From assembly GCA_022559845.1 (NCBI GenBank), contig CM040123.1:300378642-300442641 (forward strand): 64,000 bases of DNA. The letters run 5' to 3'. A model generated the notes under the pieces. The model did not search any database and had not been told where the DNA came from. It was given only the letters and a program-made list of their open reading frames with translations. Below, in pieces: positions 34,399-46,424 of the stretch. The translations under genes and the position numbers were made by a program. How positions within the stretch are numbered: position 1 is the first letter of the stretch; each line of letters opens with the position of its first letter. This DNA comes from Amorphophallus konjac. Taxonomy: Eukaryota > Streptophyta > Magnoliopsida > Alismatales > Araceae.

Positions 34399-36613
34399 TG
34401 ATAGAATAGATGGACACTCTGATACCAATAGACAAGACTCTATTGATGATCTAGAGGGGGGTGAATAGATCGATCACCCAATAAAAATTGACTACAGTAG
34501 GAATAGTTGCAGAATAAAATCAAGCTACTGTAGGATGAAGAAGAACACTTAAACGCAATTGAACATACCGGGTCTACGATCAGAACACAAGCGGTCTTAA
34601 GCATTCATCTACTGGGCGATGAAACTAAAATAAAGATGAGCATAACCCACAAGGCAATCACACAGTAGACGGTGAATTTTTAAGGTGGTTCGACCTTAAA
34701 CCCGAGGTCTACGTCCACCCCACACTTCAACCAGAGTGTGGTTTCCCACTGATACATAGCTTAATCTACTGATCCACAGCTTCGGGGTGAAAACCCTACA
34801 AACTGCTGGGCCTTACAGCTTACACCGACCAAAGGATTCCTCCTCTGCAACCGCTGGGGAATTACAGCTTCACCCGTCCAGAGGATACCACACCTCTTCC
34901 CGCTGAGGAATTACAACTTTACCTCCGCTGACGAACAGCTTGAACAAGAGTTCATAAAAATGAAAGGAAAACATGCAAAGAAACAGAAAAACCCACGATG
35001 GGAATGTAGCTCAACAATGAGCAAACTCAGTTCCGGTTCTGAACCAGGAAACTGATAAACAAAGCTCTCTCTCAGACTCTCAAATCTCTCACTCTCAAAC
35101 TCTCTTCTTCTTTTAAATCTGATCTCTCTTCTTCTTACTGGATCATGTTGGCTCTAGCTCTTTCTGCTCTTTTTCTCTCAATGTCACAATCACGATCAGT
35201 CTTCTCTTGAGGAAGACTGTCCTTATTTATATGAAGCAGTAGAAGGTAGGGCGTATGCCCGCCATAATTCCCGCCCAGAGCCTGATCCAGATCTGGAGTA
35301 GTCAGGCCACGTGGCATCATCTTGGCACCTCCTCCATTCTTGGATCACGTGCCTTTCTTAAACTCCTCGAGCAATTATCTTGTTAAGGTCAGACTTAATG
35401 TCAGCTTCAAGCAATCTGAAAAGATAGTAGAAAGATGCACAAAGTTAATTAGAGATTTGAACTAAGTATGCACAGACTCTATAGGCTCAATATAACGTAT
35501 GAACACATATGCACGGAGTCAAGTGTTCACACATAGAACAGATGCACAGACTTGGTGTTACTCTAGAACCAGAAGTGCACAGACTTGAAGTGTGCACAAT
35601 GCAGATGCTGTACTGACCAGCTTGTGCCATTACCAACCTTGCACAGACATTATGCATGCAGAAGATTGGAGTTGCACAGACTTTGTCACTATGCAATGCA
35701 GGATATGCGCAGACTTTCATATGCAAGATGTAGAACGTGCACAGACTATGGATGCAATGCACCGATCCTGGATGTGCAAAAGACTAAGACATATACCTAC
35801 GTTATATTCCAAATAACGTGGTATGCATAGACCAAAGTATAAGATGCATGGACTTTGTGTGTGTGTGTGACCAACCTTGCTTAGACTTAATCATGTGACG
35901 TGCAAAGGTTACATAGACTTACTTCTACAACATACTTGACTTGCACAGACTTAATGTGCAAACACTAAATGCATGAGCTCTTATGCATCGAGTTGCCTAA
36001 GACGTTTTGCACAGACTATATGTGCCTAGACATAAGCATGCAGGGACTTAGTTGCGTGCAGAGCTAATGCTTGAATGACACTTGCACTGACTTGGTCGTG
36101 TGCAGCAGCAAGGGTTGCACCTACTTGATAGCGTACAGTGTGAAGTGTTGCACCGACTTAGTGTGCCTTGAGCTGAGCCTGCACGGACTTGGTCTCGTGC
36201 AACAACTACTAATGCATCGACTTACATAATGCATGGATGACCTTTGCAGCGAGTTGGTCGTGTGCAGCAACATGTCTTGCACCGACTTTATATATGCATG
36301 CACGAACTTGATGTGCTGGAAGTGCACTCTTTGCACGAACTCAATGCAGACTGACTTAGTATTGCACTGACTTCATTCTAATGCAAAGCCTAAGTGTAAA
36401 CATGCAGACAACACTTATGTGAGCATCTGACATATGAATTTCATCAAGATTCACACAACATCATTTCAGTGTAAATTTGTCAAAGTCAACTATGCAGTCA
36501 ACGAAGTCAAGCACTACTGTTGCTAATCATCAAAACAACTATCTGTCAATTATCAAAACATTTCAACACAAAGCAGTGCACATACTGCTTATCAAACCAG
36601 AGGAGTCCCAACA
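34399..36613 (-). repeat. 3' LTR of the SIRE-type element (2215 bp)
   Basis: It runs TGATAGAATAG...GTCCCAACA on the plus strand. Inside are a U5 box and hairpin (34683-34740), a TATA box on the minus strand (~35222-35230), two CACGTG G-boxes (at ~35310 and ~35345) and a dense array of TGCACAGACTT-type words (35450-36370). Confidence 0.93.
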
Positions 36614-36630
36614 ATCTCCCCCTTTTTGAT
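36614..36630 (-). promoter_or_regulatory. Polypurine tract of the SIRE-type element
   Basis: The minus strand reads ATCAAAAAGGGGGAGATTG across the LTR border. The tract is the same as in TR-GAG-1 and TR-GAG-2. Confidence 0.9.
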
Positions 36631-38588
36631 GATGGCAACCCAAAGAATAAATACAATGAAATGATGTATTTTGATGAGACATTAATCACAGTCAGATGAC
36701 ATGCATGCAAGTGCAGACACTATGCACAGACTTTCTCCCTGAACGAATCTTGTAAGATGCGCTCCCCCTGAATTTCTGACTCTCTCTCTCTTCCCTTCTC
36801 TCAAACACCATTACAGGCTCTCCGACTCTCCCCCTAAACACAAGACTGACTCTCCTTTATACTTACTCCCCCTTTCACATCAGAATGCAATCTCTCCCAA
36901 TGCAATCTCCCCCTATTTCATAAGCTCTCCCAACTCCCCCTATGTCATAAGGAAGGAAGGGAAGAAGACAACTCTCCCCCTTTGCCATCAGCAAATAAGG
37001 AGAAAGGGAAGATAGTGGAAGGGTAGAAGAGATAGACTAGATAGCATTCTATGCAATGGTTCAGAGTATAAGCAGATCATGAACAACTTCTATTCATAAG
37101 AATCAATCAGTATGCATTCTTGAGTAAGTTCAGGTTTAACGGTTATAAATGGTAGAGTTAAATTACTGAGTTTCTGAAATATGGTCATAGTGTCCGTTTA
37201 TAGCAAGTAACCTAAGTCACATGAAGATACTAGACTAGGTCAAAACTATATCTTACTTATTTCAGAAACAATGAATATCAAGGAGAGTAACCTGAATTTG
37301 TATTGAGATGAACTAATTGATGTTTCATAACATTTTGCACTTGAAGGGTTACATCATTTATTTTCCACTTCTAATCTGAATAGATAAGTGTCATTTATGT
37401 TGTTGACATTAGGTGTACACGTGGGTTAGACGCAAGTACCCCCAGTTACTAGGCATAAACAACTATATCTGCCTCTGATCAAGAACTACCAAGATGATTT
37501 ACACCTTTGACATTAAGGGTACACGTTTATCAGACGCCAGTACCCCTAGTTACTCAGTGAAACCAGCCTTATAGATTTGACCATGTGAATAGAGATAACA
37601 TGAAACACCTCATGACATAAGGCCCTCTCCACTTCCTTGATGGAGGGTTCAATTTCTCAGTGTAATTCAGTCATTGCTCTGCCACTTTGTTCAATTCTTT
37701 TTCATTAAAGATTTATTGATGCTGCCCTTATAACTTTTCAGAGATACTTTTTCACAAACAATACTTGTTCTGGTTTTCCCAGCCTAGACTTCACTACGTC
37801 TGAAAAGTTCAGATATAGTACAAACCTTTTCATTGAGATCATGAGATGAAGGTTAAGAGCTATAAATATTTTCTATCACCTTATTCTCTGAAGAGCAGTT
37901 CTTTGACTCTACAATCTACTAAAATTAAACCTTTAGTTTATTCAAGAAGCACATGTGATTCTTAAAGAATTGAGGTGCTTGATGCTCAAAGTAATGAACC
38001 ATTTACAAGACTGTTAGCTAGTCAGAGTGATAGAAGTAGACAATGAAGCATAGGAGTAGCTCAAAAGGTTTTCAAGAATAGACTGAATGTGAATGATGTC
38101 ATGAGATAAAGATTTCTGAGAAGGAGGAGAGAATAAGAGAAGTTGAACTAAGATCAGACTCAACTGCACTCTCCCTGACATCATGATGTATTGACTTAAG
38201 ATGCACCGACTCTGACATATGTAATATGCAAGATGCACCGACTCTGACATCATAAGGTGCACCGACTTTCATACTGTTTAAACATAAGATGCCTCGACTA
38301 CATGTTGAAAACTTATACACCAGGTGAAAACATGCATCGACTATGTGTAAAACATGCATCAACTTGAACTCTATACAAGGCAAGTATGGGAAACAAGTGC
38401 TAGCTCAATGCATCGACTATATGCATAACCATGCATCGACTTCAGAGATAATCTATGCAGGACGTGCAACAACTTACATACTCAGTGCAAGAGAAATTAT
38501 TCACACATCAAACAACTTTCATTCAAAAATTCAAAGACAGGCAGACACTATTATTTCAAGCATTTCAGAAGACAATTCAAGAATGAAA
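36631..38588 (-). other. 3' noncoding region of the SIRE-type element
   Basis: About 2 kb lies between the end of pol and the polypurine tract. No coding motif is seen. It contains CT-rich stretches (36750-36990), a motif present twice (37405-37460 and 37509-37556; core GTACACGTTTATCAGACGCC) that is also present twice in TR-GAG-1, and a cluster of TGCATCGACT/TGCACCGACT words at 38180-38480. SIRE elements can carry an envelope-like ORF here; I find none. Confidence 0.7.
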
Positions 38589-39803
38589 TTAGACATTTTC
38601 ATGCTGAAATTTACAAAGCCCCAATTCTCTTCTTAGATATTTAAATCTTTCATTTTCAAGGGGTTTAGTAAAAATATCAGCAACTTGTTTTTTAGTTTCA
38701 ACAAAGACTAATTCAATTTCACTCTTGCTCACTCCATCTCTAAGAAAATGGTGTTTAATCTCAATATGCTTAGTCCTAGAGTGGTGAACATGATTCTTAG
38801 TTAGGCAGATAGCACTAGTATTATCACATAAAATTAGAATACATCCTAAATTTATCTGATAATCAGAAAGTTGGTGCTTAATCCATAGTACCTGAGCTGT
38901 GCAATTCCCTACAGCGACATACTCTGCCTCTGTAGTGGACAAGGCAACAGTGTGTTGCTTCTTTGAAGCCCAAGATACTAGGTAGCCACCTAGGAATTGG
39001 CAATAGCCACTAGTGCTTTTCCTATCTATCCGACACCCAGCATAGTCTATATCAGTGTATGCTAGAAGCTCCAGCTCACACTTAGCAGGGTCTCGAAGAC
39101 CAAGCTCTTGGGTGCTTGACAGATACCTAAAGATCCTTTTCATAGCACTAAAATGAGACTCCTTAGGACTAGCCTGAAATCTAGCACATAAATGCACTGC
39201 AAATTGTATATCAGGCCTAGATGCAGTAAGGTACAAAAGGGATCCGATCATACCTCGATACAGCTTTTGATCCACTGTTTTACCTTTGGGGACTTCATCA
39301 AGACTTGTTGAAGTACCCATTGGTGCTGCAATGTTCTTGAGGTTCTCAAATTTGAACTTCTTCAACAGGTCCCTTATGTACTTGGACTGGGTGATGAATG
39401 TTCCATCCTTGGTCTGTGTCACCTGTAGTCCAAGAAACAATTTTAGCTCATCCATTGAGCTCATTTCAAATTCTTGTGTCATTAAATCAGAAAATTCCTC
39501 ACACAATTTGGGGTTAGTTGACCCAAATACAATGTCATCCACATAAATCTGAACAATGTGTATGTCAGGATGACTTGCTTTTGTAAACAACATTTGGTCA
39601 ATCTCACCTCTTGTGAACTTCTTCTCGGTAAGGAATTTGTTGTGCTTGTCATACCAAGCTCTTGGAGCTTGCTTCAAGCCATAAAGAGCTTTATTCAACT
39701 TATAAACATAATTAGGGAAATCTAAGTATTCAAAGCCAGGAGGTTGTCTCATAAAGATATCCTCTTTTATTTCCCCATTGAGGAAAGTAGATTTGACATC
39801 CAT
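38589..39803 (-). CDS. Copia reverse transcriptase and RNase H, open C-terminal part of pol (404 codons)
   Basis: This is the longest ORF in the window. It begins MDVKSTFLNGEIKEDIFMRQPPGF, has KALYGLKQAPRAWYDK and the catalytic YVDDIVFGS, then GSLLYLTASRPDIQFAV. RNase H carries the acidic residues in AYTDIDYAG, STTEAEYVA and CDNTSAI, and the end is IFTKPLENERF. These are the standard blocks of a Ty1/copia pol end. The codon just upstream of the Met is Gln, preceded by a TAG where Tyr is common, so this ATG is internal and the ORF is the intact tail of a broken polyprotein. The first RT blocks lie upstream (39804-40411) and are frameshifted. Confidence 0.9.
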   Translation of the reverse strand: MDVKSTFLNGEIKEDIFMRQPPGFEYLDFPNYVYKLNKALYGLKQAPRAWYDKHNKFLTEKKFTRGEIDQMLFTKASHPDIHIVQIYVDDIVFGSTNPKLCEEFSDLMTQEFEMSSMDELKLFLGLQVTQTKDGTFITQSKYIRDLLKKFKFENLKNIAAPMGTSTSLDEVPKGKTVDQKLYRGMIGSLLYLTASRPDIQFAVHLCARFQASPKESHFSAMKRIFRYLSSTQELGLRDPAKCELELLAYTDIDYAGCRIDRKSTSGYCQFLGGYLVSWASKKQHTVALSTTEAEYVAVGNCTAQVLWIKHQLSDYQINLGCILILCDNTSAICLTKNHVHHSRTKHIEIKHHFLRDGVSKSEIELVFVETKKQVADIFTKPLENERFKYLRRELGLCKFQHENV

Positions 39804-40411
39804 CTGCTAGAGAGTTATTCCTAATGAGCATGCATAAGCCAAAAGTATTCTAATTGCCTCTAACCTGGCTACAGGGGCAAATGACTCTTCAAAGTCAATT
39901 CTGAATTCTTGATTGTACCCCTGAGAAATAAGTCTGGCTTTATTTTTAACTACATTACCTAGCTCATCAGTTTTATTTCTAAATATCCATTTGGTCTCTA
40001 TGACAGTCCCATGATCAGGAGGTAGGACCAGATGCCAACCTTGTTCCTGTCAAATTGATTAAGCTCCTCGTGCATGGCATTGATCCAATGCACATCTTTG
40101 AGGGAACTGTCAATGGATTTGGGTTCTACATGAGAAACCAATGCATATGCATTTAATTCATGATGTGCTCTAAAGTGGCCTCTAGTCCTAGGGGGTTCAT
40201 TTAAGTTACCAATGACATTATTTACTGGATGATCTCTTAGAAATCTGATATTGATAACTTGGTTACCTTGACCTTCATTTTCCTCCCCCTGAACAGCAGG
40301 CTCTTCTGCATTATTTTCTTCAAGTTCTTCTTCATTTTCTGATTGGTCTGTAGAGTTTCCTTCCTTCAGAATTTCTCCATCATCTTCTTTCCTGCATAGA
40401 CCATCATCAGA
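39804..40411 (-). pseudogene. SIRE-type pol: integrase tail and start of reverse transcriptase, frameshifted
   Basis: The minus-strand frame after integrase has an acidic linker (SENEEELEENNAEEP) and WINAMHEELNQF, the start of the RT domain. Around 40045 the frame shifts, after which [12 protein letters not shown] and [18 protein letters not shown] blocks appear in the next frame, ending at the TAG before 39803. The damage is one frameshift plus at least two stops. Confidence 0.75.
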
Positions 40412-41050
40412 CTAATTTAAAGACTCATCAAAGATAATGTGTGGAGATTCCTCAACAGTTTTAGAATTCAAGTTGTACACCCTATATGCTCTAGTATTTT
40501 CAGAATATCTAAGGAATATTCCTGGATCACTTTTAGGTTCAAATTTATCAAGATCTCTTTTATCGTTAACATGTATAAAACACTTACACCCAAAGACCTT
40601 GAAATGAGCAATCGAAGGCTTCTTACCCTTTAGAATCTCATAAGGTGTTTTCTGAGTGAACGGCCTTACCATGGCTCGGTTAATTACATGGCATGTAGTG
40701 TTGACTGCCTCTACCCAAAACTTTCTTAGTAGGCCTCCTTAAACTAGGAGTGTACGGGCCATCTCCACAAGTGTCCAGTTCCTCCTCTCCACCACTCCAT
40801 TTTGCTCTGGTGTCCTTGGTGAGGAGAACCGATGAGTAATCCCATTGACCCTGTAAAATTCATCAAATTATGAGTTTTCAAACTCACCACCATGATCAGA
40901 TAAAATATTTTCAATTGAATTTTTATTTTTCTATTTTATTTTCAAGTAGAACTCCTAAAATTCAAAAAATGCATCATTTTTATGTGTAATGAAAAAGACC
41001 CAAGTATATCTAGAGAAGTCATCCACTAATACATACCCATATCTCCTACC
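40412..41050 (-). pseudogene. SIRE-type integrase catalytic core, broken
   Basis: Minus-strand pieces give VLVDDFSRYTWVFFI (first Asp region), ENILSDHGGEFEN (second Asp) and SSPRTPEQNGVVERRNWTLVEMA (catalytic Glu), followed by FTQKTPYEILKGKKPS and VFGCKCFIH. Order and residues fit copia integrase. Stops after GPTRSVSL and within FFEF/LKIK and a frameshift near 40735 interrupt it. The last part (40412-40672) is open for 86 codons. Confidence 0.8.
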
Positions 41051-41713
41051 TTATAAGCTGACTGATCTAGTTGGTCCAAAAAGATCCATGTGTATCAGCT
41101 CATAAGGTTTGGAAGACATATTTTCAGTTCTAGACTTGAATGACTTCCTAGTTTGCTTGGACTGAGTACATGCATTATAGATTTTATTTTCCCTTTTGAA
41201 TGATATTTCAAGGAGTCCTCTAACCATGCTATGTTTATTCAACTTATGCAAGATAGTGTAACTAGCATGTCCTAATCTACGATGCCACAGAAATGCTAAA
41301 TCATCTTTATTAGCTGTGAGGCATAGATTAGAGTGAGCAATATCATCTAAATCTACCATGTAGATGTTATTTACTCTCTTGCCAGAAAATTTAACTACAT
41401 CAGAATCAGGTTCATAAATTCTATAGCATTGGGAATCAAAAATAACTCTATGCCCTTTGTCACATAGCTGGTTGATACTAAGCAAATTGTAAGCAAGACC
41501 ATCAACCAACATAACTTCCTCAATGCAGCAGGTAGTGCACTTACCTACCTTACCTGACCCGATGATTTTACCCTTAGTATTTCCTCCGAAGGTGACAAGG
41601 CCTCCATTCTTCTCAGTCAGCATGCAAAATTTAGCCTTGTCTCCTGTCATATGCCTGGAGCAGCCACTATCCAGGTACCACATGTTGTGCTTGGCTGCCA
41701 GGCATACCTGCAA
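41051..41713 (-). CDS. Copia protease and integrase N-terminus, open piece (220 codons)
   Basis: The protease centre is NMWYLDSGCSRHMTGDK with the Asp-Ser-Gly triad, followed by GKIIGSGKVG and LVDGLAYNLLSINQLCD. The pre-integrase region reads FLWHRRLGHASYTILHKL with the His pair of the zinc finger; in the Cys pair only one Cys is left (IYNACTQSKQ, Tyr where the first Cys is usual). The piece ends at a stop after GPTRSVSL. The protease would mature the particle proteins; the zinc-finger defect would probably harm integrase even without the stops. Confidence 0.85.
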   Translation of the reverse strand: MQVCLAAKHNMWYLDSGCSRHMTGDKAKFCMLTEKNGGLVTFGGNTKGKIIGSGKVGKCTTCCIEEVMLVDGLAYNLLSINQLCDKGHRVIFDSQCYRIYEPDSDVVKFSGKRVNNIYMVDLDDIAHSNLCLTANKDDLAFLWHRRLGHASYTILHKLNKHSMVRGLLEISFKRENKIYNACTQSKQTRKSFKSRTENMSSKPYELIHMDLFGPTRSVSL

Positions 41714-41953
41714 TCACAGTCATGGAGAAAAGTTTGGAACCCAAAAATGTTTGGGCTCCAGAGCAGATGAAGAGCTACTCAAACAAGACAACAAATCCTA
41801 AGGAATCCACATTTGTTTGAACATTGTTGGTTTAGTGGATTTCTCAACATTGTTTTTGTCATATTTCTTCTTCTCAGCATTAGCATTCTTAGTCCCTCCT
41901 TTCCTGTTTAGTGTATTGGCACCATTATTTTTAGCAAATTTATTTTGTTTGTG

Positions 41954-42628
41954 TTAGTGCCTAGGCCAATGAGCATTCAGGAGATTTTGACTGATGTTGG
42001 TCCTAGGCTGACTATAGATAGTTTGTTTTCTGGGAACCCATGTTCTAGATTGCCTAACCCAGTTGTTAGCCTGAGGTCTATATGTCTGCGTGGGATATGA
42101 CTGATATCTAGACCTCTCGTGACCTCTATTCCATCCAGACCTATGGAATTGTTGTGATTGCACACGATGGTAGGTCTGGACTCTGGGTTGGTAGAACTGG
42201 CTGGATTGACCTCTTGCTGGATTCTGTCTCCCTTTCACCCTAGACCCATCTGACTTCTGCATGGGTGAGGGTTGAATCTTCTTCTGAACAGCTGGTGGAG
42301 ACTTGGTGACCTTAGCCTGGGGTTTAGGTGTGCGTGAAGGTTGACCCCTAACCTGAACTCTCTCCTGAGGAATAGGGCAGTATGTGCTATCATGGCTAGA
42401 CTCACCCATCTTCTGCTTGCCCTTGTCCTGAGCACTGGGCATTTTGCAATTAACATTTTTAACAGCAGAATTTACATTGGACATTTTAATGAGAGGTCTA
42501 TTCTCCTTTTCAGCTACAAATGAAATTGTTTTCATTGCTAAACTCTTTTTAGCTATGGGGTTATACCCGAGACCCTCTTTTCTGAAATTCACTTTAGACC
42601 CCAACAAGGTATTCATACATAGTTTCAA
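41954..42628 (-). CDS. SIRE-type gag C-terminal part, open piece after a frameshift (224 codons)
   Basis: It begins in LLGSKVNFRKEGLGYNP, a block also found in TR-GAG-1 gag (LLGMKVNFQKEGLGFNP), then runs through a basic Pro/Gln/Arg/Ser-rich tail with repeated YRPQxNNW-like words and WVPRKQT, typical of the SIRE gag end before protease. Compared with the upstream gag piece it is in another frame, so there is a frameshift around 42600. The basic tail probably binds RNA. Confidence 0.75.
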   Translation of the reverse strand: MKLCMNTLLGSKVNFRKEGLGYNPIAKKSLAMKTISFVAEKENRPLIKMSNVNSAVKNVNCKMPSAQDKGKQKMGESSHDSTYCPIPQERVQVRGQPSRTPKPQAKVTKSPPAVQKKIQPSPMQKSDGSRVKGRQNPARGQSSQFYQPRVQTYHRVQSQQFHRSGWNRGHERSRYQSYPTQTYRPQANNWVRQSRTWVPRKQTIYSQPRTNISQNLLNAHWPRH

Positions 42629-43653
42629 TTATTTTCTTCTTGTCAGCATTTTCTTTTTCTGATCTTTCAATTATTTTCTGCAACTCAGCATTGACACACA
42701 AGACAGCTTCATATTTTTCACTAGCAATTTTCATTTTATTTTCACGTTTTTGCAGTTTCAATTTTAAATCATCAATCACATTTTTCAGAGACTCATTTTC
42801 ATTTCTAGAATTAATCAAATCAATATTCATATCATCAAATTCAGAACATGCACTTTTCAACCTATCATTCTCTGATTGTAAACATGCAATTTTGTCAGAC
42901 ATGGTTTTGTCATTCATCGGAGAATTAATTTTTTTCTTTAAGTGTCTGTTTTCCTTTCTAATGTCATCAACTTTATCTAGCAAATCTCCATAGGCATCTT
43001 CCCAATCAGAAATGGTGTAATGCTCAAATGGAGAGGATACCTCATCGGAGTCTTCCTCCTTTTCTTCATCATCTTTTGCCATCAGGCAGATGGGCTTTTC
43101 TTCGTCCTCACTCTCCGATGTGCAGCTTAAGGTGCCCTCGTCCTCGTCGCTCCATGTGCTCACCATCGCCTTTCCTTTGGGAGCATTCTTCTTTGACTTC
43201 TCTTTCAGCTTCTGGAGCCCAGGACAATCTGCCTTCATATGGCCGTCCTTCCTGCAATGATAGCAACCATTAGTGTCAATTTTCTTGGCATGGTTAGATT
43301 TATACCTCGTTTGTCTCCTGCCACCATACTGTCTCCGGCTTAAATTTCTTCCTTCTTTCCTCAAAAATCTTCTAAACTCTCTAGTCATCATTGCAAGTTG
43401 ATCTCCTTCAATTTCTGACCCAGAGACGCTCTGATCGCTCGATGATCCATTGTGGCTGGATCTACTTGATCTACTAGAGTTGGCCTTCAGAGCAATGGGC
43501 TTTTTCTTCTTCTCCAACTCCTCGGTCTTGGGAAGATTCATCTCGTAGGTCATTAACGAGCCAATCAACTCGTCTACCTTCATGTTCTGAAGATCCCTTG
43601 ACTCCTCTATAACAATAGCTTTCATGTGCCAGACTGGAGTAAGGGACCGAAGA
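42594..43653 (-). CDS. SIRE-type gag middle part: zinc knuckle and coiled coil (open piece)
   Basis: This piece follows directly, in frame, after a TAG at 43654-43656. Its ATG at 43625 is probably internal. It has the gag end block (VDELIGSLMTYEMNLP), one CCHC knuckle (CYHCRKDGHMKADC), an acidic Ser/Glu/Asp stretch, then a long coiled coil (DDIRKENRHLKKKI onward, many Leu/Asn/Glu/Lys). Only one knuckle is present, unlike the four or five in the gag-only elements. Gag forms the particle and packages RNA. Confidence 0.85.
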
Positions 43654-43656
43654 ATC

Positions 43657-44150
43657 TACCTCACGATTTCATAATCAGAATAGTTTTTCCCCAGACTTCT
43701 GAGACCATTGGTGATGAGGGTAAGACGCGCGTACATCTCGATGATGGTCTCGCTGGGCTTCATCCTGAAGGCTTCATACTCTGAAACCAGCATGTTCGCC
43801 TTGGTCTCCCTCACCTGAGAGGTTCCCTCGTAGATAACCTCCAGCTTATCCCACATCTCTTTCGCTGTGGCGCACGAAGAAACTCTTGGAAATTCTGTGG
43901 GATGTAGAGCGCATTGGATGGCATTGATGGTGCTCCAGTTGAGAGTAGATTTCCTGATCTTCTCTCCCGTCCATACATCCTCATTAGGATGCAGCTCGAA
44001 TGGTCCTTTACTGACCACCTTCCAAATCTCATAGTCTTTCACCCTCAGAAAGACTTGCATATGATTCTTCCAGTATGCGTAGTTCGAACCGTCAAAGTAT
44101 GGGGGCTTCGTGGTGGAATGTCCTTCAACCGTCATCCCTCTTGCATCCAT
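43657..44150 (-). CDS. SIRE-type gag N-terminal part
   Basis: The start is taken at the ATG at 44148-44150, about 40 bp from the primer-binding site; an upstream ATG in the same frame would begin inside the LTR. Blocks PPYFDGSNYAYWKNHMQVFL, DYEIWKVVSKGPFE, ATAKEMWDKLEVIYEGTSQV and MKPSETIIEMYARL are those of plant copia gag (the UBN2/DUF4219 region). It ends EIVR and then TAG, with the frame continuing open afterwards, so one stop separates it from the next piece. Confidence 0.9.
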
Positions 44151-44190
44151 GGCCGTTTCTCTTAAGGACGTTGATCCCTGCAGAAGAGTT

Positions 44191-44204
44191 AGGCTCTGAT
44201 ACCA
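44191..44204 (-). promoter_or_regulatory. Primer-binding site of the SIRE-type element
   Basis: The minus strand reads TGGTATCAGAGCCT, two bases after the LTR end at 44207. It is complementary to the initiator methionine tRNA end. Confidence 0.92.
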
Positions 44205-44206
44205 GA

Positions 44207-46424
44207 TGATAGAATAGATGGACGCTTTGATACCAATAGACAAGACTCTATTAATGATCTAGAGGGGGGTGAATAGATCGATCACCCAATAAAAACTGAC
44301 TACAGCAGGAATAGTTACGGAATAAAATCAAGCTGCTGTAAGATGAAGAAGAACACTTAAACGTAATTGAACATATCGAGTCTAGACGATCAGAACACAA
44401 GCGGTCTTAAGCATTCATCTACTCGGCGATGAAACTAAGATAAAGATGAGCACAACCCACAAGGCAAGCATATAGTAGACAGTGAATTTTTAAGGTGGTT
44501 CGACCTCAAACCCGAGGTCTACGTCCACCCCACACTCCAACTAGAGTGTGGTTTCCCATTGATACATAGCTTAATCTGTTGATCCACAGCTTCGGGGTGA
44601 AAACCCTACAAACCGTTGGGCCTTACAGCTTACGCCGACCAGAGGAGTCCTCCTCTGCAACCGTTGGGGAATTACAGCTTCACCCTGTCCAGAGGATACC
44701 ACACCTCTGCCCGCTGAGGAATTACAGCTTTACCTCCACTGACGAACAGCTTGAACAATAGTTTATAAAAATGAAAGGAAAACAAGTGAAGAAATAGAAA
44801 AACCCACGATGGGAATGTAGCTCAACAATGAGCAAACTCAGTTCCGGTTCTGAACCAGGAAACTGATAAACAAAGCTCTCTCTTAGACTCTCAAATCTCT
44901 CACTCTCAAACTCTCTTCTTCTTTCAAATCTGATCTCTCTTCTTCTTACTGGATCGTGCTGGCTCTAGCTCTTTCTGCTCTTTTTCTCTCAATGTCACAA
45001 TCACGATTAGTCTTCTCTTGAGGAAGACTGTCCTTATTTATAGGAAGCAGCAGAAGGTAGGGCATGTGCTCGCCACAATTCCCGCCCAGAGCCTGATCCA
45101 GATCTGGAGTAGTCAGGCCACGTGGCATCATCTTGACGCCTCCTCCATTCTTGGATCATGTGCCTTTCTTAAACTCCTCGAGCAAATATCCTGTTAAGGT
45201 CAGACTTAATGTCAGCTTGAAGCAATCTAAAAAGATAGTAGAAAGATGCACAGAGTTAATTAGAGATTTGAACTAAGTATGCACAGACTCTATAGGCTCA
45301 ATATTACGTATGAACACATATGCACAGAGTCAAGTGTTCACACATAGAACAGATGCATAGACTTGGTGTTACTCTAGAACCAGAAGTGCACAGACTTGAA
45401 GTGTGCACAATACAGACGCTGTACTGACCAGCTTGTGCTATTACAAACCTTGCACAGACATTATGCATGCAGAAGATGGGAGTTGCACAGACTTTGTCAC
45501 TATGCAATGCAGGATATGCACAGACTTTCATATGCAAGATGTAGAACGTGCACAGACTATGGATGCAATGCACCGATCCTGGATGTGCAAAAGACTAAGA
45601 CATATACCTACGTTATATTCCAAATAACGTGGTATGCATAGACCAAAGTATAAGATGCATGGACTTTGTGTGTGTGTGTGACCAACCTTGCTTAGACTTA
45701 ATCATGTGACGTGCAAAGGTTACATAGACTTACTTCTACAACATACTTGACTTGCACAGACTTAATGTGCAAACACTAAATGCATGAGCTCTTATGCACC
45801 GAGTTGCCTAAGACGTTTTGCACAGACTATATGTGCCTAGACATAAGCATGCAGGGACTTAGTTGCGTGCAGAGCTAATGCTTGAATGACACTTGCACTG
45901 ACTTGGTCGTGTGCAGCAGCAAGGGTTGCACTGACTTGATAGCGTACAGCGTGAAGTGTTGCACCGACTTAGTGTGCCTTGAGCTAAGCCTGCACGGACT
46001 TGGTCTCGTGCAACAACTACTAATGCATTGACTTACATAATGCATGGATGACCTTTGCAGCGACTTGGTCGTGTGTAGCAACATGTCTTGCACCGACTTT
46101 ATATATGCATGCACGGACTTGATGTGCTGGAAGTGCACTCTATACACGAACTCAATGCAGACTGACTTAGTATTGCACCGACTTCATTCTAATGCAAAGC
46201 CTAAGTGTAAACATGCAGACAACACTTATGTGAGCATCTGACATATGAATTTCATCAAGATTCACACAACATCATTTCAGAGTAAATTTGTCAAAGTCAA
46301 CTATGCAGTCAACGAAGTCAAGCACTATTGTTGCTAATCATCAAAACAACTATCTGTCAATTATCAAAACATTTCAACACAAAGCAGTGCACATACTGCT
46401 TATCAAACCAGAGGAGTCCCAACA
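44207..46424 (-). repeat. 5' LTR of the SIRE-type element (2218 bp)
   Basis: It pairs with 34399-36613. It has the same U5 box and hairpin (44494-44550), TATA region (~45031-45040) and TGCACAGACTT-type array (45240-46200). Of the two G-boxes, the one at ~45120 is kept while the second has become CATGTG. Confidence 0.93.

Noticed and set aside
36631..38588. Envelope-like ORF in the SIRE-type element
   Set aside because: Searched by eye because SIRE elements can carry one; only short ORFs with no membrane-protein pattern are present.
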